Part shown: positions 56,799 to 64,000 of the stretch, one piece after another
Position numbering within the stretch: the stretch's first letter is position 1
How the letters are laid out: every line of letters starts with the position of its first letter
Assembly: GCA_037367405.1 (NCBI GenBank)
Contig: JAZKJV010003273.1
Location: forward strand, 439,501-503,500
Length of the DNA stretch: 64,000 nucleotides
Direction: 5' to 3'
From: Ottelia alismoides
Taxonomy: Eukaryota; Streptophyta; Magnoliopsida; Alismatales; Hydrocharitaceae
Notes under the pieces: model-generated
The model's input: only the letters and a program-made list of their open reading frames with translations
Told to the model about the DNA's origin: nothing
Database searches by the model: none
Made by a program: the position numbers and the translations under genes

Positions 56799-57885
56799 CC
56801 TTTACTTCAAAAAATCATGGAAAAATAACCTCAGATGCTTCACATCATGCTTGTTTCACACGTGACTTTTTGTTCAGGCATTTAACTAATTTTCCAATTT
56901 CTAAAATATGAAAGGAGCATTTTATTCCCGTTTGCTTATAAAAATCCAAAAAATATAAAATCATATTTAAAAAAATTCCAACAAAGTTATATTAGGTATA
57001 TTATTCTATATTCTACCTTCAGACTAAAACCACTAAACAATATAAAACCAAAATCTTAAAAATCATAAAACCATAAAACACTATAAAAATCATAAAATTT
57101 CATATAAAATCCAAAAAAATGTGTTCTATATTTTTCTTTATTATATACAGTATATATTAAAAATAGTTTTGAGAATTTTTGAGATTATTATCTGTTTTTA
57201 AAACCCTAAAACATTCAACTACTTTATTCTATTCACTATTTTGTACATTTTATTACTTTAAAATAACATAAAAATTAGCAAAATCGCATAAAAATTATCA
57301 AAGATAGAGAAAAAAATTAAAAGCACAATAATAATTTATTTTATGATATTTGAGTATATTTATATACATTTAGAAATATAAAATCCAATATATACTATGT
57401 ATATCTTATATTACTTATATAATACATATTATAATTACATATAAATATAAATTATATTTTAAAAGTAAAAAAACAAAAATTGCAAAATTTAAAAGAAAAC
57501 AAATATTAAAAATTAAAAAAAATAAAATACAAAACGTAAAAAATCTATAAAAATTCAAAACTTACAAGAAATTAGAAAAAGATTAAAAGGTACAATAATA
57601 TTAATTATTTTTGTTAGTTATTAATAATTATTATACCCATCCTCCGTTACTCTTAGCGGTTCGACCCCTTCACTTGCACACTATACACATCTTGTAGGGT
57701 ATAATAAATTTCACCTCACTTATTCTTCATTGCATATATTACTCATGAGTTGATTGTTGATTATTCGGATTGATTGGGTGCCAAGTGCCGAGAGAGGGTT
57801 GATACAACGATTATCGGATCGACTTGTCGAACACCGCAAGCTCCTCCAAGATGGATGTTAAGTACCTCACCAGTATGACAAATCA
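56799..57885 (+). repeat. T 5' LTR, right piece
   Basis: AT-rich downstream third of an LTR, comparable with 3430-4470 and 39520-40569. It contains CTTGCACACTATACACATCTTGTAGGGTATAATAAATTTCAC (read in parts at 57674-57715) and ends ...ATGACAAATCA, two bases before a PBS. It continues the LTR broken at 35993. Confidence 0.75.
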
Positions 57886-57887
57886 AA

Positions 57888-57905
57888 TGGCATCATTGTC
57901 AGGGA
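57888..57905 (+). promoter_or_regulatory. T primer-binding site (tRNA-Asp type, decayed)
   Basis: TGGCATCATTGTCAGGGA; five transitions from TGGCGCCGTTGCCGGGGA, all at CpG or CHG positions, the plant methylation contexts. Confidence 0.75.
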
Positions 57906-59176
57906 GAAACACGTAGGGCGGGGTAGTTGTAAATATTATATGCATAATTATCTGCCTTTATTTATTTTTTAATATTTTTTATGTGATAATCTTCTTTCGT
58001 TGACTTTTCTGAGAGGACCCCCTATGTGAGGATGGTCTTCTAAGAGACCAAGGCAGTCAAGCAGAGCAGAGACCAACCTTCTTCGTTGAGCAGGTACGAG
58101 AGAACAAGAAAGAAAACCAAGGAGAAGAGCAATGCATATTAGCTTAGTGTAGATTTTATTTTATTTTGTAAGAGAGAGACTCTATTTTTATTGTAATAAT
58201 ATAGGGATAAACGTTGGAAACTTGGACATTCACAGTCTTATTTTACCTGGTGTCTGTTCACCTGGGGCCTATCTGATTTTCTCGCAGTTTTTCATCGTCT
58301 TCTTTTCTTTATTATCCCTATTTTTCCACTTATTTTTTTGTTTCCCATGATTTGAGTTTTTCACCTTTCTTTTATTTATTTTGTGTAAATGAGCCCTTAT
58401 ATTTAGGATTGTTTGATCGACTAATCTAGGTCTAAATTCATAATTATCTCATGTGCATATAGTCTCTAATATATTTGGACTTAGATCAAATCAAACTTGT
58501 TTTTCACGCTAATAGCAATTTCTGATCTTAGAACGATTTCATCGGCTTGCATTGCATATAGGATACTTTTCAATTCTGTCTAGCATCCCACATGGATAGA
58601 GCTGGGAAGCAAAGTGAGGCTTCTGATTATGCATGCATCATCGATTTTTGCCTTGCATTACTTTTCCGACCTTCTGCCTCTAATTTTGATCACTTAGGAC
58701 ACTAAAGGAATTGGAAACTCATTAGGCGATAACATTGAAAAATATCAAAAAATGATAATAAAAAAATCAAGACTGCTAATTCAACTTGATCTTAAAATGA
58801 AACGTAATGGACTCATTGCCCTGGGAAAAGCAACTCCCACATTAGACCCATGTACTTTCCAAGCCGAGTGAGGCACGTAAACTTAAGGAATAGAGCCCCA
58901 GTTCGTGAACTCATTCCCTAAGTGCTTGGGTTGGATCTTTGGCCCCATTATTGCTGCAAGCACTTGCCTCCAACCATAGACGAAGTGTCTCGTGTTCAAG
59001 TAGGTGTGGTATGCTGACTTGAGCACAATCACTCTAGGTAACTACACATGTGAGCCTGATTAAACAAATGTATGAATCACCTAACTCTAAAATTGAATAG
59101 ATAAATGACCGTTCCCATACTATCTTCACTGTGTTAAGTAGGTGAACTTAGAATTTACTTTGTGTATTGATTGCAG
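57906..59176 (+). other. T leader with candidate intron
   Basis: Shares with N the GAGAGAGACTCTATTTTTATTG block (about 58168-58190) and TAGCAATTTCTGATCTTAGAACG (58511 onward). GGAAGCAAA/GTGAGG (58613/58614) and ATTGATTGCAG/ATG (59176/59177) would delimit a 563-base intron ending just before the ORF start, as in N and M. Confidence 0.45.
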
Positions 59177-60717
59177 ATGTTGGATCCGATTGCATTCTTT
59201 GTGATTTAAATCTCCACAGTCTTCGATTCATATTAATTTTTGAGTCTCTTTCCATTTTTGCTTTCTTTGTTTTCATCTGCATCGTGATGTTGGGTCGCTC
59301 CTCATGTCAGCCTACACCCTCGAGTCTTTTTTATTTTGAGTCATTTTTCCTGTTTGTTTTTGTTGTTGTTTTTTATCATCATCTATGTGGTGATAATGGG
59401 TCACTATTCACTTCAGCCAGATCTTGTGGCTTTCTTTTCACCGATATCACCTAGATTATTGATACGGTTTGAGATGACTCCCTTCTTGAACCACAATTTT
59501 GCCTTTGTCTTGCCCACCCTCTTTGTTCCCTCCCATGTCATCTTCTCTTTCATATGGGAATGTTGTTCTGAGAGTTAAGGCATGCATTGAGGACATTGAT
59601 TACACATGATAAAGCCAGGCAGATTTGAGGCTAAAATGAGTGTGCTCTCTTTGGTGGATCTTCAGTCTGATAGGTGTGATGCCATTCTTGAGGATTTTTG
59701 ATATCGCACAACTGGATTGAGAATGTTATACCATTTACAGATGTAGGATGTTGAGACTGATGTGATGAGTTGTGATTTTCAGATCTTTAGTGTGTTCTGC
59801 TCGTCATAATTCAGGTGCTTGATGTACTATCTCTTTCAGTGCTTCAAAGAGAAGAGGATGGAAACCACATTATTTCAGTAATCTTCTCAGCCAATCCATT
59901 CTCAGTATCCTGACTTTCCTATCCCCACTAGGCACATAGCTGATTTGGATACACATCATGAACCATTTCAACGAATCTTTCTTTATGAGGGATTCCATTT
60001 TAATATGCTAGATCTAGTTAAACCTGCCAATCACTCGTAAGCCCTTCCGATTTTGATCTATTTTTTAGGACCCGAGTATGAATGCCAACATTACCCCATT
60101 TTTCATTGATCAGTTCGCATCACTCCCCAAGGGTTATCACTAGGAGTATGCGATATTTTCTAGGTACTCGATTTCACTCTTTGCTTGTGTATCCTATCTG
60201 TCGGATCATAAAACCGAGTCTTCTACGTCTTTGTATTCGGTATCATTCTCTGAATGTGCATCTGATCTATCAACTACTGAGAGTGAATCTTTTGTTTAGT
60301 CTGATTTCTCTTACTCCTTTGAGTCCCCTCTCCTTGACGACCATCGTAAGCATGAGCTCTGACTTGTGATATTTGATGATGTCTCTGCTCTTTCGATCTT
60401 TTGTCCATCAGATATCGAGCCGCGTAGAGATTCTTATGATCTTTACTTTTCTATCTTACTGAGACTATGATTGATGCAGAGGATTCTGTGATTGATCCTT
60501 CCTTCTCCAAGTTCGAGTCTATCGACTTTGATCATTCACGATGTTCATTAAGCTGATGTGTTCTTCATGCTACCAGCTCCAAGCTTAGTTTTTGATCCTC
60601 TTTTCCTAGTTGCAGACACCCATGTGATTGAATATTCCGGTGCTTCTCTTCTATTCTAACTATGCCACTGTTCTCACAGGGAGATGACGATGAGGGTATT
60701 GTATTCGGTTAACAAAT
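59177..60717 (+). pseudogene. Decayed coding region of T
   Basis: Lies where N and M carry their PR-like ORF, between the leader acceptor and the stem-loops. Frames are short (80-95 codons) and full of stops. The later part translates into acidic, Ser/Asp/Phe-rich pieces (for example around 60380-60560), reminiscent of the acidic tail of the N protein. I cannot find the basic cluster, a protease motif, gag core or RT. Homology to the N protein is suspected from position only. Confidence 0.4.
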
Positions 60718-60830
60718 AACATCCTACACCTCCACTGTCCACTGCTTGTATATACATGTTTTGTCTTTTCCTTCCTTCTTTCTTTTGCATGATATCCTAC
60801 ACCACAGATATCCTGTCATACATTTGTGTC

Positions 60831-61180
60831 TGTACTTAGGATGTACTTTATCCTAAGTATAGGGGTGTAGCCACCATGTTGTTCATTTCCATTCTATTTC
60901 CTCACTCATGTTGTTGCCTATGCTTAGGGATCTCTTACCCAAAGTATAGGGGGAGTGATGTGTCCATTCTACTTTTATTTTTGATTTGTTCCTTCTGATC
61001 CACGGTCATCCCCATTTTGCGAATAGTTTGTTATATGTAGAATTACTTGATCCTACATATAGGGGGTATGACCGACTTCTTATTCCTTATTCTTGTTAAA
61101 GTACATACTAATCTATACTCGGCACCTTTCTTTCTCTTTGATCACTACGAGGACATAGTTCACGCTAAGTACAGTGGGGT
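60831..61180 (+). other. Stem-loop array of T (units a, b, c, d)
   Basis: a 60831-60866, b 60918-60953, c 61031-61066, d 61113-61180. In unit c the usual TATACTTAG/CTAAGTATA arms have become TATATGTAG/CTACATATA, two paired changes that keep the stem. 3' arms end in TATAGGGG(G). Confidence 0.85.
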
Positions 61181-62462
61181 TGTATATACTACGTATATAC
61201 TTTAGCCATAAGTTGTACTTTCATTTTTCCAATAATATGGCTATCTGAAATAAAAGGTATAAAATAAATGATACATACAATTCTGCTTAAATATGGTTAA
61301 TAAATCGATTAAACAATATTTTGCAAAACAATTTGAAAAATGGTTGGAAATATGTTTGAAAAATCTTTTAAAATCATTGGAGAACTTTCATAAAATATTT
61401 TTAAATCTTTATTAAATCTTTGTGAATATTTGCATTTTTTCATTTTTTTGAATAAAATGGTTTGAAAATCGATTTGCAAATGATTTTGAAATAGTTGTGA
61501 ACTGCTTTAAAAAATCTCTATACCTTTGAAAAATCTTTGCAAAATGATTTTTAACCTTTGTTAATGTTTGTAATATGTTTTTCAAATTATTTGCAAAAAT
61601 AAGTTTTCAAAATGCTTTCAAATTATTTTGAGAACCTTTTCTATATCATCATTGAATTACAACTCAAATAAAATTCTTTGAACAGCTTGTATAAAATCCT
61701 TGTACCTACAACTTGTGAATACCAACTAACACTTGATTTGTATACTTAATCCCAGTGTAAATACTCATTAACTCCCATGTAAATACTTGTACATACTCGT
61801 CACTAACCAAAATCTCAAAAAATCAAAAAAAAAATAAATTCCTAGATAAATTTGCAGAATGTTTTCAGAAAAATGGCCTAAATTTACAAAAAATTTCTGA
61901 AACCCATTAAAAGTTCAAAACCAGAAAATGCTTCACAAAAATATTATTCCCTTCATTTGCATTTGCATTTTTTGGAATGATAATGGCAGTTGAACTGGTC
62001 TAAGTAAAATCCGAAGATTGGAGCTTGATTGGACACTAATCCATTTAATTACAGGAACCTTATAGGAACTGGAATTGAGGTGCTTCAGGTCCGCTTGACT
62101 TAATTCTTTGAGACCAGAGGACTGGTTTCAATGTCATCTTGATTGCCTAACTAGAATATTTTGAGATGCATATACGACTCTTGTCGATAGTGACTTAACT
62201 TGGACACCTACACCATACACTTATCTCAACTCAGTTAGAGTGGTGAGGGGTTGGATTTGCTGGGATGAGACACACGTGAATAGAAACACACATCGCCCCA
62301 ATCGGAGGCCAGTACTCCCCAACCTCTCCAGTAGAGACGAGGTCTAAAGATAGGATATTGTCGGTTGCGGTAAAGCTTCAAAATAGGGACAATATACTGA
62401 CTCAAGAGGGAAAACTCCATATGTAAATGGTGTTGTAAATAATATTAAAAAAAGTATGCAAT
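61181..62462 (+). other. T quasi-repeat tract and truncated 3' region
   Basis: TTTGNAAAAT quasi-repeats at 61315-61660; GCATTTGCATTTTTTGGAATG at 61958; GGAACCTTATAGGAACTGGAATTGAGG at 62054; GGTGAGGGGTTGGATTTGC at 62243; CTCAAGAGGGAAAACTCC at 62401. It breaks off at about 62462, some 600 bases short of where the polypurine tract should be. Confidence 0.65.
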
Positions 62463-62827
62463 AAATCTGTGGGAGAGGATAACGGTTATTGACCAGTCAC
62501 TGTTCAATTATATGTAGTCTATGCATAGCCTTAAGATCCATCATTATTCTTAACAAAGAGGATTGGCGCTCCCCATGGTGATGTACTAGGGTGGATGAAT
62601 CTTTTCTCAAATAGCTCATGTAACTACGCTTTGAGCTCATTGAGCTCAGCAGGTGCCAACATGCATGGAAGGATAGAGATTGGTTGTGTGTCTGGAAGTA
62701 GCAAGATCTCAAACTCTATCTCCCTCGTCGAAGGTATTCTAGGTACCACGTCTAGAAATACATCAGGAAACTTGCGCACTACGATAAAATCCTTGATCAT
62801 CTGATCCAATGCGGTTGAGTCTACCAT
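62463..62827 (-). pseudogene. K reverse transcriptase, N-terminal part
   Basis: Minus-strand translation gives FPDVF...PRIPSTREIEFEILLLPDTQPIS, MLAPAELNELK (62827-62624), then in shifted frames [25 protein letters not shown] (62640-62560) and NRYPLPQI near 62490-62465, where the fragment ends. The catalytic D-D pair is not reached. A stop follows LNELKA and the frame changes. Confidence 0.8.
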
Positions 62828-63001
62828 GTGGGCAAGGTAGACTACACAACCCTATATGAGAAGCCGGTGCACTCTCATGGCAGATATTCACTCTATCCCA
62901 CCATCAAATATACATTCGTGAAATTGAAATGGAGACATTCCAAGTAAATGGAGGACCACATTCTTCTCAAAATAGTCTAGGAAAGCATGGTACCTCTCTA
63001 G

Positions 63002-63280
63002 CTAGTCCATGCCTAAAATGATGTCAAAATCCTCTAATTTAATCAACGGTAGGAATGCATGCATCTTGTTTCCACCTATCAGCATGGCTACATCATATGT
63101 TGCATGGAGTATGATAAATAACTGGCCCCCTTGGCCCTTGATGCAGTACGGAGATGAAACCCTCATCATAGACTTGCCCAATGTGGGCACCATACAATGC
63201 ACAAGGAAGGACTGTGTAGCCTCTGAATCAAACAATGCATGTAAAGGAATCTCACATGCTGACGACCGATCCAGAAGCAT
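63002..63280 (-). pseudogene. K aspartic protease
   Basis: Reads LHALFDSEATQSFLVH, equivalent to L-D-S-G-A-T-H-S-F, with Glu in place of the active-site Gly, and ends LIKLEDFDIILGMD, the usual C-terminal motif of Ty3 chromovirus protease. Open for 92 codons. The Gly-to-Glu change should abolish activity. Confidence 0.8.
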
Positions 63281-63797
63281 GAGCCTGCTCCTGCATCATG
63301 GCATTCAACTTCCCTCATGGTGGTGCACTAGATCCTGCAGTACTGAATGCATTCTGTGGGGATCATTAGAAGTCATGGTCTGCATGATAGAATCTTGAGC
63401 CTTAAAACTATCCAGAAGACCCAGCTGGTCTTGCACTCTGTTACTACTACACGTTCGAGATGCCGGCATGGAATGAGCACTTGGACTTGAAATGGCCCTA
63501 CTATCTTTAATGGTAACACACACGTCTACCTGCTAGTGACAACCTCACCCAGAAGCAAGGCTTCCTTCTCCAAACCTACGAATGCGTGCTTGTGTAGATG
63601 GCGAGAAGAAAATGAACCACGGCCTGCCAAGGCCTTCCCCCAAAGTAGGGGATGGTGTGAACCTGCTAGCTATTGGTGTCGTTGTTATTGGGTGGTGGCG
63701 ACGGTCTCTACGGTATCGAGAGAAGTCCTGACTTGCTTCTCTGCTAGGCTAGGGTAGAGGCAACCGTGACTGACCTCCATGTAACTGGCTATGGGTG
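63281..63797 (-). pseudogene. K gag C-terminal region (probable)
   Basis: Position upstream of protease implies gag. Minus-strand frames include a stretch near 63585-63535 that could be a ruined zinc knuckle, followed by a Ser/Thr-rich linker (63500-63305). No clean motif. Confidence 0.4.
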
Positions 63798-64000
63798 TGT
63801 TGGAAATGCGAGCCCACGGCGAGCCATTATGCAATAAATGTTGTTGCAATTCACTCCTTGACCTGAAATGAAGAATACATAATTTGCATAATAGGTCCCT
63901 TAGTGCAATTAGGGTTATGTACCATGGCCATCTTAATAATCATACAGCTATTGATTCAATTATTGAATCATAGAGGCTGGTGCTTAGATGAATATCTAAT
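63798..64000 (+). repeat. LTR of the S family, 5' end only
   Basis: Starts TGTTGGAAATGCGAGCCC and follows 12234-12440 closely (GCCATTATGCAATAAATG, AATTTGCATAATAGGTCCC, GAGGCTGGTGCTT). It is inserted in the K fragment and runs out of the window, so it could be a solo LTR or a 5' LTR. Confidence 0.85.

Larger units (their letters stand above)
33369..62462 (+). mobile_element. Element T: non-autonomous Athila/Tat-type element, interrupted
   Basis: 5' LTR in two pieces (33369-35993 and 56799-57885), PBS at 57888, leader, a badly broken coding region (59177-60717), stem-loop array (60831-61180), quasi-repeat tract and 3' region to 62462, where it is cut off by a minus-strand chromovirus-like fragment before its polypurine tract and 3' LTR. 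The 20.8 kb between the LTR pieces is a separate insertion. No RT, RNase H or integrase is seen. Confidence 0.7.
62463..63797 (-). mobile_element. Chromovirus-like Ty3 fragment K
   Basis: Minus-strand fragment with gag tail, protease and the first part of RT in the right order (right to left). It is truncated on the left inside RT, against the 3' region of T, and on the right by an LTR inserted at 63798. The sequence style (LPDTQPIS, MLAPAELNELK) is that of plant chromoviruses such as Tekay/Del rather than Athila. Confidence 0.75.

Noticed and set aside
60082..60369. 95 aa plus-strand ORF in T
   Set aside because: Ser/Leu-rich frame not matching the N protein; it probably overlaps the decayed true frame.
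1..64000. Host protein-coding genes, tRNA or rRNA genes
   Set aside because: No conserved host protein, exon structure, tRNA cloverleaf or rRNA sequence seen on either strand; tRNA-like strings are only primer-binding sites.

Overview
This window is intergenic repeat DNA from a large plant genome. I find no host gene, rRNA or tRNA. Nearly everything can be assigned to LTR retrotransposons of the plant Ty3/gypsy Athila/Tat type: 3-3.7 kb LTRs beginning TGATGAATC, primer sites resembling the 3' end of plant tRNA-Asp, and the polypurine core AAGTATAGGGG in front of LTRs. There are smaller pieces of a Ty1/copia element, a minus-strand chromovirus-like element, one solo LTR and one MITE. The plant species cannot be named from this sequence. 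All coding regions are broken by stops or frameshifts.

Layout. 1-4470: Athila/Tat LTR material carrying a 2.69 kb internal tandem duplication and a 265 bp MITE. 4471-8060: 5' end of a copia element (LTR end, initiator-Met primer site, decayed gag). 8090-8423: a second gag type. 8455-32924: old Athila-like element H (gag, PR, RT, RNase H, IN, 3' LTR). H is interrupted in gag by element M on the minus strand (9585-22477, target duplication TCGGC), and M is itself interrupted by a solo LTR (12234-14731, target duplication TATGG). 33369-62462: element T, whose 5' LTR is split at 35993/56799. 62463-63797: minus-strand chromovirus-like fragment. 63798-end: start of an LTR of the same family as the solo LTR.

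The 20.8 kb inside the T LTR (35994-56798) reads in circularly permuted order: 3' end of element N, N 3' LTR, right half of element E, stub of an E LTR, left half of E, N 5' LTR, 5' part of N. N sits in the RT gene of E with target duplication ATACT, but the two E halves lie in the reverse of their natural order. This is what a circle opened inside N and captured by the T LTR would give.

H and E are pol-bearing. N, M and T carry no RT or integrase; N and M instead encode one conserved protein with a nuclear-localisation-like basic cluster, an aspartic-protease-like domain and an acidic tail. All five elements share an ordered array of RNA-style stem-loops downstream of their coding region. 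The 3' arm of each stem repeats the polypurine sequence found in front of the LTRs. The LTRs share a palindromic promoter module: a G-box palindrome followed by inverted W-boxes. The stem-loop array, the single-protein non-autonomous family and the permuted 20.8 kb segment are the most notable finds.
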